From Rhodobacterales bacterium (lineage in GTDB: Bacteria; Pseudomonadota; Alphaproteobacteria; Rhodobacterales; Rhodobacteraceae), in contig JAPLPE010000034.1 of assembly GCA_026400355.1 (NCBI GenBank), positions 124,001 through 188,000 on the forward strand: a stretch of DNA of 64,000 nt, written 5' to 3'. Shown piece after piece: positions 43,132 to 52,938 of this stretch. The translations under genes and the position numbers were made by a program. The notes under the pieces are model-generated. The model saw only the letters and a program-made list of their open reading frames with translations, searched no databases and had not been told where the DNA came from. The stretch's first letter is position 1; each line of letters opens with the position of its first letter.

Positions 43132-45665
43132 ATGATACCGACGACAAGAAACCTCTTGGTCTGCGTGCGCCCGGAGCCCGTCCGGGCCAGGTGAAGCAAA
43201 GCTTCAGCCACGGCCGCACCAAGAGCGTCGTGGTGGAAACCAAGAAGAAGCGCATCGTTGCGCCGCCCAAACCGGGTGCGCCTGCCGGTTTGGCACATTC
43301 ATCGAGCGCCATAACGGGCGACCCGTCCAAACGTCCTGCAGGGATTTCAGATGCCGAACTTGAAAGGCGGATGAAGGCTCTGGCCATGTCCCGCGTCCGC
43401 GAGGCCGAAGAGGCCGCGAAACGCGAGACCGAAGAACGTGAACGCGCTGAAGAGCGCGAGCGCCGTCGCGCCGAAATGGAAGCGAAAGAGCGCGAAGAAC
43501 GCGAACGCGAAGATGCCGCCCGCGAAAAGTCCGAAGAAGAAGAGCGCAACCGGATCAAGGCCGAAGAGGCCGCCCGCAAGGCGGCGGCGCCTGCTGCTCC
43601 GGCGCGCTCTACTCCCTCTGCCGCCCCAAAAGCACCCGTCGTGGTTGAAGACGACCGTTCGGCTCGTGGCCTTGCTCCGGTCCGCAAGCCCCCCGCAGAC
43701 CGCGAACGCGAAACGCTGCGTGGTGAAAAGGTAGTCAAGCCCAAGGCCAAGACCGACGACGATGTCCGCCGCGCAGGCAAGCTTACCCTGAACGACGCCC
43801 TCACCGGTGGCGAAGGTGGCCGTCAGCGCTCTATGGCCGCGATGAAGCGGAAACAGGAACGCGCCCGTCAAAAGGCGATGGGCCAGTCTGCCGACCGTGA
43901 AAAGGTCGTCCGCGACGTGCAACTGCCCGAGGCGATCACCGTTGGCGAACTTGCCAACCGGATGGCCGAACGTGTGGCTGACGTGGTCAAGATGCTGATG
44001 AAGAACGGCATCATGGCGACCCAGAACCAGTCGCTCGACGCCGACACGGCAGAACTCATCATCGAAGAATTCGGCCATCGTGTCGTCCGCGTCTCGGACG
44101 CCGATGTCGAAGACGTGATCTCTGCCAGCGAAGACAAGTCCGAAGATCTGCGGCCCCGTCCGCCGATCATCACGATCATGGGCCACGTCGACCACGGCAA
44201 GACCTCGCTTCTCGACGCGATCCGCCATGCCAACGTCGTCTCGGGTGAAGCCGGGGGAATCACGCAGCACATCGGGGCCTATCAGGTCAGAACCGATGAT
44301 GGTGCGACGCTCACCTTCCTTGATACACCAGGCCACGCCGCCTTTACCTCGATGCGCGCCCGTGGTGCCAACGTGACCGACATTGTCGTTCTCGTTGTCG
44401 CCGCTGACGATGCGGTCATGCCGCAGACGATCGAGGCGATCTCTCACGCCAAGGCGGCCAGGGTTCCCATCATCGTTGCGATCAACAAGATCGACAAGTA
44501 CGAGGCGAACCCGCAAAAGGTACGCACCGACCTGCTCCAGCACGAAATCGTCGTCGAGGCGATGTCGGGCGACGTGCAGGATGTCGAAGTTTCGGCCAAG
44601 ACCGGCAAGGGTCTCGACAAGCTGCTCGAAGCCATCGCGCTTCAGTCCGAGATTCTGGAACTCCGCGCCAATCCCGAACGGGCCGCGCAGGGTGCCGTGA
44701 TCGAGGCCAAGCTTGACGTGGGCCGCGGCCCCGTGGCCACCGTGCTTGTCCAGAACGGGACGCTCCGCAAGGGCGACATCTTCGTCGTGGGCGAACAGTG
44801 GGGCAAGGTCCGCGCGCTCATCAACGACAAGGGCGAAACAATAACCTTAGCCGGTCCATCCGTCCCGGTCGAAGTGCTGGGTCTGAACGGCACGCCGCAG
44901 GCCGGCGACGTCCTCAACGTCGTCGAAACCGAAGCGCAGGCCCGCGAAATCGCCTCCTACCGTGAACAGGTTACCCGCAACAAGCGTGCCGCTGCCGGTG
45001 CCGCGACGACGCTGGAACAACTCATGGCCCGCGCCAAGGCTGACAAGAACGTGGCCGAACTGCCCGTCGTGGTCAAAGCCGACGTGCAGGGCTCTGCCGA
45101 AGCGATCGCTCAGGCGCTCGAGAAGGTCGGCAACGACGAAGTGCGCGTGCGCGTGCTTCACTCCGGTGTGGGCGCGATCACGGAAACCGATATCACGCTG
45201 GCCGAATCCTCGGGTGCGCCGGTCATCGGCTTCAACGTCCGTGCGAACGCATCGGCCCGCGCCGCTGCGAACCAGAAGGGCGTCGAAATCCGCTACTACT
45301 CGATCATTTACGATCTCGTTGACGATATCAAAGCCGCCGCTTCCGGCCTTCTCAAGGCCGAAATCCGCGAACGCTTCATCGGTTACGCGACGATCAAAGA
45401 GGTGTTCAAGGTTTCGGGAATCGGTAAGGTCGCCGGCTGCCTCGTCACCGAAGGCGTCGCCCGCCGCTCTGCCGGTGTGCGCCTCCTGCGCGACAACGTG
45501 GTCATCCACGAAGGCACGCTCAAGACGCTCAAGCGTTTCAAGGACGAAGTGTCCGAGGTCATTTCGGGCACCGAATGCGGCATGGCCTTTGAAAGGTACG
45601 ACGACGTGCGCCCCGGCGACGTCATCGAAATCTTCGAACGCGAAACGGTCGAACGCACTCTCTGA
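43128..45665 (+). CDS. infB: Translation initiation factor IF-2
   Basis: An 845-residue GTPase that brings initiator tRNA to the ribosome. The charged, Glu/Arg/Ala-rich N terminus (about residues 80-230) precedes the GTPase domain with the P-loop [12 protein letters not shown] near residue 351, DTPGHAAF and NKIDK, then the C-terminal tRNA-binding domains. It is the last gene of the operon, followed by a strong terminator. Confidence 0.97.
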   Translation: MNDTDDKKPLGLRAPGARPGQVKQSFSHGRTKSVVVETKKKRIVAPPKPGAPAGLAHSSSAITGDPSKRPAGISDAELERRMKALAMSRVREAEEAAKRETEERERAEERERRRAEMEAKEREEREREDAAREKSEEEERNRIKAEEAARKAAAPAAPARSTPSAAPKAPVVVEDDRSARGLAPVRKPPADRERETLRGEKVVKPKAKTDDDVRRAGKLTLNDALTGGEGGRQRSMAAMKRKQERARQKAMGQSADREKVVRDVQLPEAITVGELANRMAERVADVVKMLMKNGIMATQNQSLDADTAELIIEEFGHRVVRVSDADVEDVISASEDKSEDLRPRPPIITIMGHVDHGKTSLLDAIRHANVVSGEAGGITQHIGAYQVRTDDGATLTFLDTPGHAAFTSMRARGANVTDIVVLVVAADDAVMPQTIEAISHAKAARVPIIVAINKIDKYEANPQKVRTDLLQHEIVVEAMSGDVQDVEVSAKTGKGLDKLLEAIALQSEILELRANPERAAQGAVIEAKLDVGRGPVATVLVQNGTLRKGDIFVVGEQWGKVRALINDKGETITLAGPSVPVEVLGLNGTPQAGDVLNVVETEAQAREIASYREQVTRNKRAAAGAATTLEQLMARAKADKNVAELPVVVKADVQGSAEAIAQALEKVGNDEVRVRVLHSGVGAITETDITLAESSGAPVIGFNVRANASARAAANQKGVEIRYYSIIYDLVDDIKAAASGLLKAEIRERFIGYATIKEVFKVSGIGKVAGCLVTEGVARRSAGVRLLRDNVVIHEGTLKTLKRFKDEVSEVISGTECGMAFERYDDVRPGDVIEIFERETVERTL

Positions 45666-45686
45666 CGCGTTCCACCTGCACCAACG

Positions 45687-45718
45687 AAAAGTGGATGGCC
45701 CATGCCATCCACTTTTTC
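45687..45718 (+). terminator. Strong intrinsic terminator after infB
   Basis: A perfect 13-bp stem (45687-45699 with 45704-45716) with a four-base loop, followed by T residues. It ends rightward transcription of the rimP operon, and its A-rich left arm may make it bidirectional, ending the small leftward gene as well. Confidence 0.9.
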
Positions 45719-45735
45719 ATTCTCTCAAGCCTTGA

Positions 45736-45870
45736 TCAGCTTGCGCGGGGAATAGGCGTGCCTTGATACAGGCGTTCGCCGACGCGAATGACAATCTGCC
45801 CGTTATCCAACTGCTTGACGAGCAATCCCTGGACGGAAACGCACGTGCCGATCGTGATGGTCCTAAGCAT
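45736..45870 (-). CDS. Possible small protein of 44 residues
   Basis: An ORF reading leftward from the ATG at 45870 (GAGG nine bases before) to TGA at 45736-45738, encoding MLRTITIGTCVSVQGLLVKQ and then LDNGQIVIRVGERLYQGTPI. Its regular alternation of hydrophobic residues suggests a small beta-barrel or adaptor fold. It fills the otherwise gene-free stretch between infB and mutT. No homologue is recognised, and 44 codons are too few for firm coding support. Confidence 0.5.
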   Translation of the reverse strand: MLRTITIGTCVSVQGLLVKQLDNGQIVIRVGERLYQGTPIPRAS

Positions 45871-45963
45871 GCGAATCACCCTCGAATGAGATAAGTTAAC
45901 AAAGGTTAGCGTATCTCGGCATTGTGCACCGCCACAAAACAGTCACTTTTGGTGATAAGTACC

Positions 45964-46362
45964 TTAAAGCCAGTCCCGCAAGATCGGAATCAGGGGAATA
46001 TCCGCCGGCGGCATCGGATAGTTCTTCAAATCCTGCGCGCGGACCCACTTCAACACCTGCCCCTCGCGCGATTGCGGCACACCTTGCCAGCGGCGGCAAG
46101 CGAACAGCGGCATCAGCAGGTGAAACTCCGGGTAGGAATGGCTCGCAAACGTCAGTGGGGCCAGACAGGACGCCCAGGTATCAATCCCCAGTTCCTCCTG
46201 CAACTCCCGGATCAGCGCCACCTCAGGCGTCTCGCCCGGTTCAACCTTGCCGCCCGGAAACTCCCACAGCCCGGCCAGGGATTTCCCCTCCGGCCGCCGC
46301 GCCAGCAGAACCCGCCCGTCCACGTCAATCAGCGCGACGGCAGAAACAAGGACAATCTTCAA
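45964..46362 (-). CDS. mutT: 8-oxo-dGTP diphosphatase MutT
   Basis: Removes oxidised guanine nucleotides from the pool. The 132-residue protein has the Nudix box GGKVEPGETPEVALIRELQEELGI and the LARRPEGKSLAGLWEFPGGK block of MutT. The start overlaps the argJ stop by 4 bp. It is the last gene of the ppiC-argJ-mutT unit. Confidence 0.94.
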   Translation of the reverse strand: MKIVLVSAVALIDVDGRVLLARRPEGKSLAGLWEFPGGKVEPGETPEVALIRELQEELGIDTWASCLAPLTFASHSYPEFHLLMPLFACRRWQGVPQSREGQVLKWVRAQDLKNYPMPPADIPLIPILRDWL

Positions 46363-47573
46363 GACCGATAGTCAGCGTTGATGTCGATATACCCATGCGT
46401 CAGGTCGCAGGTCCACACGGTTGCAAAACCCGGCCCGATCCCCAGATCAACCCCGATCACCAGTTCCTGCTGCTTCATATAGGCACTGGTCTCTTCCTCG
46501 GAATACTCCGGCGCCCGGAACCCGTCCCGCGCCACCGTGATATCGCCAAACCGAATCGACAAAAGGTCACGGTCCGCCCGCGCACCCGACTTACCCACCG
46601 CCATCACGATCCGACCCCAGTTCGCGTCCTGCCCGGCGATCGCCGTCTTGACGAGCGGCGAGTTGGCAATCGCCAGCCCGACCTTGCGCGCATCCTTGTT
46701 GTCCGCCGCGCCACTCACCTGCACCTCAACGAACTTGGTCGCACCCTCGCCATCCCGGACCACCTGCAACGCCAGATCCAGCATGACCTTTTCCAGACCT
46801 GCCGCAAACGCGGCATCGCCCGTCACATCCACGCCCGACGCCCCCGTCGCAGCCATCAAAAGCGTATCCGACGTCGACGTATCGTTGTCCACTGTGATGC
46901 AGTTGAACGTCCGGTCCGTGATCTCGCCCAACAGCTCTTGCAAGGCCGCGTGCCCGATCACCGCATCGGTAAAGATATAGACCAGCATCGTTGCCATATC
47001 CGGCGCGATCATCCCCGATCCCTTGGCGATCCCGGCGATCTTCACCGTCTTGCCACCCACTCTGACCTCGGCCGCCGCTCCCTTGGGGAAGGTATCCGTC
47101 GTCATGATGGCCTTGGCCGCCGCATCTATCGCATCGGCTCGCAGCGCGTCCTTCAGCTCGCCCAGCTTTGCCGTGATCCGCTCATGCGGCATCGGCTCGC
47201 CAATTACCCCGGTGGACGATGTGAACACACGCGATGCATCGTTTCCCATCGTTGCTGCCACCGCATCGGCAATCGCAGCGACCGAAGCCGCACCGCCCTT
47301 GCCTGTAAAGGCGTTCGAGTTCCCCGAATTGACAAGGAACGCCGCCTTGCCGCCCTTTGCCCCGCCATTCTTGGCCTGGCAGTCCAGTACGGCAGCCGAT
47401 CGCGTGGCAGAGGTTGTAAACACCCCCGCCACGGTGCTTCCTGCTGCCAGTTCCGCCAGCATCACATCAGTCCGGTTCTTGTATCGCACCCCCGCCGCGA
47501 TGGCCGCAAAACGGACGCCATCAATCACAGGCAGTACGTGAAAACTGGCGGGCGCGAGCGGAGAGACAGCCAT
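46359..47573 (-). CDS. argJ: Bifunctional glutamate N-acetyltransferase/ornithine acetyltransferase ArgJ
   Basis: Recycles acetyl groups in arginine synthesis. The 404-residue precursor has the autoprocessing site APDMATML, with the nucleophile Thr in ATML, and the blocks [22 protein letters not shown] and TGVIGEPMP. It starts seven bases after the ppiC gene ends and overlaps mutT. Confidence 0.97.
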   Translation of the reverse strand: MAVSPLAPASFHVLPVIDGVRFAAIAAGVRYKNRTDVMLAELAAGSTVAGVFTTSATRSAAVLDCQAKNGGAKGGKAAFLVNSGNSNAFTGKGGAASVAAIADAVAATMGNDASRVFTSSTGVIGEPMPHERITAKLGELKDALRADAIDAAAKAIMTTDTFPKGAAAEVRVGGKTVKIAGIAKGSGMIAPDMATMLVYIFTDAVIGHAALQELLGEITDRTFNCITVDNDTSTSDTLLMAATGASGVDVTGDAAFAAGLEKVMLDLALQVVRDGEGATKFVEVQVSGAADNKDARKVGLAIANSPLVKTAIAGQDANWGRIVMAVGKSGARADRDLLSIRFGDITVARDGFRAPEYSEEETSAYMKQQELVIGVDLGIGPGFATVWTCDLTHGYIDINADYRS

Positions 47574-47580
47574 TGTCAGA

Positions 47581-48441
47581 TCAGTCCTTTACCAGATCGG
47601 CGTTCAGGATCAGCGTCGGGTCAAAGGCACCCTCTTCCGGACGGGTGATTTCGGCCGCCGCCATCAGTTCGGTCAGCTTGGCTTCAACCGCAGCCTGCCG
47701 GATCTGCCCGTCAAGGTCGGCCCGAACGTCTTCCAGCGCCGGGGGTGCCACGGGCCGTGTCTCGGTCAGCTTGATGATGTGCCAGCCGAACTGAGTCTGC
47801 ACCGGTGCCGACAGTGCCCCCAGATCGCCATTGGCAAGCGCCACGACAGCCGTTTCGAACTCGGGCACCATCATGCCCAGACCGAACCAGCCCAGATCAC
47901 CACCAGCCGCACCCGACCCGGTGTCGGTCGACACTTCCTGCGCCACGGCCGCGAAATCCTCTCCGCCGTTGATCCGGTCGATCACGGCCTTGGCCTCTTC
48001 CTCAGTCGCCACAAGGATGTGGGCCGCATGATACTCTGTCCCCGGCTGGGCATAGGCATACTGCGCGTCATAGGCCGCCTGAATCGCTTCCTCTGTTGCC
48101 GCCGCATCGGCAATCTCGGTCACGACGGTGCTCGCCATCAGGGTCCGCTTGTTGTTCTCAAGCGTCACGGTGACGGTCGAGGGTACAGACCCGAGCGTAT
48201 TGGCCAGAACTTCCTGCTGGATCAGCTGATCCATCACGCCCTGAAACAGAACCGGCGCCTCAAGCTGCTGGTACTGATCCGGCAATTGCGCGGCGGCAAC
48301 GATCATCTGGCCCAGCGTGATATCGGTCCCGTTGACCGTCGCCACGACCGTATCCTTGGTCGGCGCATCCTGCGCCATCACCGGCGCAGCAGCCAGCGTG
48401 AACAGGACGGCACTCGCAGTCCAGAACGACTGTTTCATCAT
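47581..48441 (-). CDS. Parvulin-type peptidyl-prolyl cis-trans isomerase, exported
   Basis: A 286-residue protein with a signal peptide (TASAVLFTLAAAPVMAQD) and a parvulin domain at about residues 135-235 (HAAHILVATEEEAKAV, VSTDTGSGAAGGDLGWFGLG, VPEFETAV). The ATG at 48441 follows AAGGGAA and gives the double-Met start. The longer open frame to 50289 is a shadow of secA. It helps fold exported or outer-membrane proteins, in line with being divergent from secA. Confidence 0.93.
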   Translation of the reverse strand: MMKQSFWTASAVLFTLAAAPVMAQDAPTKDTVVATVNGTDITLGQMIVAAAQLPDQYQQLEAPVLFQGVMDQLIQQEVLANTLGSVPSTVTVTLENNKRTLMASTVVTEIADAAATEEAIQAAYDAQYAYAQPGTEYHAAHILVATEEEAKAVIDRINGGEDFAAVAQEVSTDTGSGAAGGDLGWFGLGMMVPEFETAVVALANGDLGALSAPVQTQFGWHIIKLTETRPVAPPALEDVRADLDGQIRQAAVEAKLTELMAAAEITRPEEGAFDPTLILNADLVKD

Positions 48442-48478
48442 AAAACGTTCCCTTGATCGGTGGCACGGGCGCGCCACG

Positions 48479-48507
48479 TTGACAGTTTTGCGGCTGACCC
48501 TTACATG
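48479..48507 (+). promoter_or_regulatory. Possible secA promoter
   Basis: TTGACA at 48479-48484 is followed by TTACAT (48501-48506) after 16 bases or TACATG after 17. The predicted transcript would have about a 105-nt leader before secA. This is moderate support only. Confidence 0.4.
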
Positions 48508-48618
48508 CCCAGAGGGCTCCGTGGGGGCCGCGCTTGGCCGTCTCTTTAAGCTTCGCGCGTAGAGGCAGCAAGCAACCTCCTCACAATTTGACGTCAGCCA
48601 GGCCAAGGAACGCAAGTC

Positions 48619-51399
48619 ATGCTCGGTATCGGAACGCTCGCCAAAAAGGTGTTCGGCACACCGAACGACCGCAAGATCAAGGCGACGCGCCCGCTGATCG
48701 AGAAGATCAACGCGCTTGAACCCGAGTTCAAGGCGCTCTCGGACGAAGGCCTCCGCGACAGGACCTTCGCGCTCCAGAAACGCGCTCGCGACGGTGAGGA
48801 TCTCGACTCGCTTCTCCCCGAAGCCTTCGCCAACTGCCGCGAAGCCGCGCGCCGCGCGCTGGGCCTCCGCGCATTTGACGTCCAACTGATGGGCGGCATC
48901 TTCCTTCATCACGGCAACATCGCCGAAATGAAGACGGGCGAGGGCAAGACGCTCGTCGCTACCTTCCCCGCCTACCTCAACGCTCTCACCGGCAAAGGCG
49001 TCCATGTCGTCACGGTGAACGACTATCTGGCCAAACGTGACGCGGAATGGATGGGCAAGGTCTATGGCATGCTCGGTCTCACCACCGGCGTCGTCTATCC
49101 CCAGCAGCCCGAGGCCGAGAAAAAGACGGCCTATGCCGCCGATATCACTTACGCCACCAACAACGAACTCGGCTTCGACTATCTCCGCGACAACATGAAG
49201 TCCGAACTGGCCCAGATGTACCAGCGCGGCCACAACTATGCGATCGTCGACGAAGTCGACTCGATCCTCGTCGACGAAGCGCGCACCCCGCTCATCATCT
49301 CCGGCCCCGCACAGGACCGCAGCGAACTCTACATCAGCGTCAACACGATCATCCCCGAGCTGAACGAAAGCCATTTCACACTCGACGAAAAGACGCGCAA
49401 CGTCACCTATACCGACGAAGGCAACGAATTCCTTGAACAGCGCCTCGTCTCTGCCGGCATCCTCCCCGAAGGCCAAAGCCTCTATGACCCCGAAAGCACG
49501 ACCGTCGTGCACCACGTCAATCAGGGCCTCCGTGCGCACAAGCTCTTCAACAAGGACAAGGAATACATCGTCCGCGACGACAACGTCGTCCTGATCGACG
49601 AATTCACCGGCCGCATGATGGTCGGCCGCCGCTTGTCCGACGGTCTCCACCAAGCGATCGAAGCCAAGGAAGGCGTGAAGATCCAGCCGGAAAACGTGAC
49701 GCTCGCCTCGGTCACCTTCCAGAACTACTTCCGCCTCTACGATAAACTCGCCGGGATGACCGGGACCGCCCTGACCGAGGCCGAAGAGTTCATGGAAATC
49801 TACGGCCTCGGCGTCGTCGAAGTCCCCACCAACCGCCCCATCGCGCGCAAGGACGAAGACGATCAGGTCTACCGCACCGCCCGCGAGAAATACGAAGGTG
49901 TGGTCAAGACGATCAAGGAAGCCCACACCAAGGGCCAGCCGATCCTCGTCGGCACCACTTCGATCGAGAAATCCGAATTCCTGTCCAACCTTCTCAAGAA
50001 GGAAGGCATCCCCCACAACGTCCTCAACGCCCGCCAGCACGCGCAAGAGGCCCAGATCGTGGCCGACGCCGGCAAGCCCGGTGCCGTGACCATCGCCACC
50101 AACATGGCCGGCCGCGGGACCGACATTCAGCTTGGCGGCAACGTCGAACTCAAAGTGCTCGAGGCGATGGCCGCCGACCCCACCGTCCACCCCGACGAAG
50201 TCCGCGCCCGGATCGAAGCCGAACACGCCGCCGACAAGGAACTCGTCATCAAGGCGGGCGGTCTCTTCGTCCTTGCCACCGAACGCCACGAAAGCCGACG
50301 CATCGACAACCAGCTTCGCGGCCGCTCAGGCCGCCAGGGCGACCCTGGCCGGTCCTCCTTCTTTCTCTCGCTCGAAGATGACCTCATGCGCATCTTCGGC
50401 TCCGAACGGCTCGACTCGGTCCTGTCCAAGCTCGGGATGAAAGAAGGCGAGGCCATCGTTCACCCCTGGGTCAACAAGTCCCTCGAACGCGCCCAGGCCA
50501 AGGTCGAAGGCCGGAACTTCGATATCCGCAAGCAACTTCTCAAGTTCGACGACGTCATGAACGACCAGCGCAAGGTCATCTTCGGCCAGCGCCGCGAGAT
50601 CATGGAAGCGACCGATATCGAAGAAATCGCCTCCGACATGCGCCATCAGGTCGTCGATGACCTTGTCGACCAGAACATGCCGCCCCGCAGCTATCCCGAC
50701 CAGTGGCAGACCGAGGCACTCCAGACCGACATCCGCGAAAAGGCCGGTCTCGACCTGCCCATCGTGGCATGGGCCGCCGAAGAAGGCGTGGACGCCGATG
50801 ACGTGCGCACCCGCATCCTCGAAGCCTCTGACAAATCGATGGCCGAAAAGACCGCTGCCTTCGGTGCCGAAACCATGCGCAGCGTCGAAAAGCAGATTCT
50901 CCTGCAAACCATCGACGCGAAATGGCGCGAACACCTGCTCAAGCTGGAACACCTCCGCTCTGTCGTGGGCTTCCGCGGGTATGCCCAGCGCGACCCGCTG
51001 AACGAATACAAGAACGAAAGCTTCCAGCTATTCGAAACCCTGCTCGACAGCCTGCGCGAAGACGTGACCCAGAAACTGTCGCAACTGCGCCCGATGACGC
51101 AGGAAGAACAGCAAGTCATGATCCAGCGGATGCTGGAACAGCAGCGCCGTGCCCAACCCGCAGGTGCGCCTGTTCCCGCCGCCGCCCCGGCCCTTGCCAA
51201 GGTCGCAGCGGCCCCGGCGCTCGCCACTGTAGCCGCTGACGCAACTGTCGCCGCCGAAAAGACCCCGGCCGTCGCCACCGGAACGCCACGTCCCGGCTTT
51301 GTCGAATCGGACATGTCCACATGGGGCAATCCGGGCCGGAATGACATTTGCCCTTGCGGTTCCGGCAACAAATTCAAGTATTGCCACGGCAAGATCTGA
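48619..51399 (+). CDS. secA: Preprotein translocase ATPase SecA
   Basis: The motor of the Sec pathway. The 926-residue protein has the Walker A region [13 protein letters not shown] near residue 105, [31 protein letters not shown] and [13 protein letters not shown], and the C-terminal zinc motif [15 protein letters not shown] that binds SecB. The tail just before it is rich in Ala/Val/Pro, as often in this order. It is divergent from the parvulin gene. Confidence 0.98.
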   Translation: MLGIGTLAKKVFGTPNDRKIKATRPLIEKINALEPEFKALSDEGLRDRTFALQKRARDGEDLDSLLPEAFANCREAARRALGLRAFDVQLMGGIFLHHGNIAEMKTGEGKTLVATFPAYLNALTGKGVHVVTVNDYLAKRDAEWMGKVYGMLGLTTGVVYPQQPEAEKKTAYAADITYATNNELGFDYLRDNMKSELAQMYQRGHNYAIVDEVDSILVDEARTPLIISGPAQDRSELYISVNTIIPELNESHFTLDEKTRNVTYTDEGNEFLEQRLVSAGILPEGQSLYDPESTTVVHHVNQGLRAHKLFNKDKEYIVRDDNVVLIDEFTGRMMVGRRLSDGLHQAIEAKEGVKIQPENVTLASVTFQNYFRLYDKLAGMTGTALTEAEEFMEIYGLGVVEVPTNRPIARKDEDDQVYRTAREKYEGVVKTIKEAHTKGQPILVGTTSIEKSEFLSNLLKKEGIPHNVLNARQHAQEAQIVADAGKPGAVTIATNMAGRGTDIQLGGNVELKVLEAMAADPTVHPDEVRARIEAEHAADKELVIKAGGLFVLATERHESRRIDNQLRGRSGRQGDPGRSSFFLSLEDDLMRIFGSERLDSVLSKLGMKEGEAIVHPWVNKSLERAQAKVEGRNFDIRKQLLKFDDVMNDQRKVIFGQRREIMEATDIEEIASDMRHQVVDDLVDQNMPPRSYPDQWQTEALQTDIREKAGLDLPIVAWAAEEGVDADDVRTRILEASDKSMAEKTAAFGAETMRSVEKQILLQTIDAKWREHLLKLEHLRSVVGFRGYAQRDPLNEYKNESFQLFETLLDSLREDVTQKLSQLRPMTQEEQQVMIQRMLEQQRRAQPAGAPVPAAAPALAKVAAAPALATVAADATVAAEKTPAVATGTPRPGFVESDMSTWGNPGRNDICPCGSGNKFKYCHGKI

Positions 51400-51423
51400 C
51401 TCAGGATCTGACGTGGGACTATC

Positions 51424-51461
51424 CTGAAATCCGGCATTGCCACGGCGCTGCCCGATTTCAG
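51424..51461. other. Hairpin downstream of secA
   Basis: CTGAAATC (51424-51431) pairs with GATTTCAG (51454-51461), with a further GGCA/TGCC pair inside across one mismatch. There is no T-run. The loop region repeats 11 bases (ATTGCCACGGC) of the secA 3' end at 51380-51390, as if that end had been partly duplicated. Confidence 0.4.
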
Positions 51462-51549
51462 CCTTGATGAATCCACCTTCTCGCCCCGGTAGCGCCACCT
51501 TTCTCCTGCACAGTGTTTCCAAATTCCGTCATGGAAAAGGAAACATCTG

Positions 51550-52938
51550 ATGTCGCGCATCCGTCAGATTGCCGTTGCCACAGGCACGTTCTCGGTCGCC
51601 TTGGGGATCGGCTTCGTCATGCAGAACGGTGATGCCCTCGCCGCAAGGTTCGGCGGTGACCCCATTGCCGCCCAGACAGCATCGGCCACAGCGCCCCTCC
51701 CGGGCGAGATGCTACAGCCGGGCACGGCAGCTTCAATCGAGCAGGAACGCCCGGACCCCACCCATACCTTGACCGCGCCGGTCGTTGTCGCGGCCCAGAC
51801 ACCGGTCGAAATCGTCGCGGCCCCGGTCAGCGTCGCCGACAACGTGGATCCGCCCGCTTTCGCCGCGCCCGATCTGTCGGCGCCGCAGCCTATGGCTGTT
51901 GGCGATGCCAGCGCCACTGCGCCAGAAACAACCCCGGTTCTCGAAGCCGCGGTTGACCCCGCCGACAAAGCTGCCCCGGGTTCAACGCTCATCACGCCAG
52001 ACCTGACAGAAACCCAACCGATCACTGTCGCCGCAACCGAAGCCCCCTCAACTGCGCCCGAAAACGCCCCGGCTCTTCAGGCCGCAATCGACCCGGCCGA
52101 ACTGGTCTCTCAAACCCCGTCCTTCGACGACCCCGCAGCCGGCACTGCCCCCGCAGTGACCGAGGATCCGGTTCCTGACGCCCCTATTGTGCAGGCCGCC
52201 CTGAACCCGACCGATGCCACACCTACTCTCCCCGACGCACCGATCCTGGCTGATCCGGTATGCGAACCAACGCTCATGGCCACCGCGATGCCCGCCGCCA
52301 TGGTCCAGCTCGACCTGTTGGCCCCCTGCGCACCCGACGCCCGCGTGACGATCCATCACCAGGGCATGATGTTCTCGGTCCTCACCAATGCTTCTGGCAT
52401 GGTCAGCTTGTCTGTCCCGGCTCTGTCTGAAAACGCCGTCTTCATGGCCGACGTCGGCGCCGATCAGGGAGCAGTCGCCATCGTGACGGTCCCCGATCTG
52501 GGCACCTATGACCGCGCCGTCCTGCAATGGCAGGGTCTCGACGGGCCCGAGATCCACGCCCTCGAATTTGGTGCCAGCTATGCCGACGAAGGCCATGTCT
52601 GGCACGGTGCATCGCGCAACCCTGACGCGGCCCTTGCAGGCACGGGCGGTTTCCTCGTTCGCCTTGGCGATGGCCAAGGCATGAACCCGCTGATGGCCGA
52701 GGTCTACTCCTATCCCTCGGGCCAAAGCCGCATGTCCGGGACCGTCGCATTCAGCGTCGAAACGCCCGTGACCGCGGACAACTGCGGCTCCAATCTTCTT
52801 GCCCAGACAATCCAGCTCTCCCCGGGTGCCGAGCCCTTCGCACTCGACCTCGACATGGCGGTTCCTGCCTGTGATGCAGTTGGCCAATATCTCGTATTGA
52901 AAAACCTGCTGCTGGACCTGACACTCGCGGCGAAATGA
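51550..52938 (+). CDS. Exported Pro/Ala-rich protein with degenerate repeats, unknown function
   Basis: A 462-residue protein that starts with a signal or anchor segment (residues 7-24, ending MQNG). Residues 40-240 are low in complexity and rich in Ala, Pro, Thr and Val, with a degenerate motif repeated at 124-138 (APETTPVLEAAVDPA), 169-183 (APENAPALQAAIDPA) and about 208-222. The remaining 220 residues look folded, with Cys at 238 and 260 and later pairs. The gene overlaps the PstS/OmpA-like gene by 4 bp (ATGA). I recognise no family. The link to secA suggests an envelope role. Confidence 0.75.
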   Translation: MSRIRQIAVATGTFSVALGIGFVMQNGDALAARFGGDPIAAQTASATAPLPGEMLQPGTAASIEQERPDPTHTLTAPVVVAAQTPVEIVAAPVSVADNVDPPAFAAPDLSAPQPMAVGDASATAPETTPVLEAAVDPADKAAPGSTLITPDLTETQPITVAATEAPSTAPENAPALQAAIDPAELVSQTPSFDDPAAGTAPAVTEDPVPDAPIVQAALNPTDATPTLPDAPILADPVCEPTLMATAMPAAMVQLDLLAPCAPDARVTIHHQGMMFSVLTNASGMVSLSVPALSENAVFMADVGADQGAVAIVTVPDLGTYDRAVLQWQGLDGPEIHALEFGASYADEGHVWHGASRNPDAALAGTGGFLVRLGDGQGMNPLMAEVYSYPSGQSRMSGTVAFSVETPVTADNCGSNLLAQTIQLSPGAEPFALDLDMAVPACDAVGQYLVLKNLLLDLTLAAK

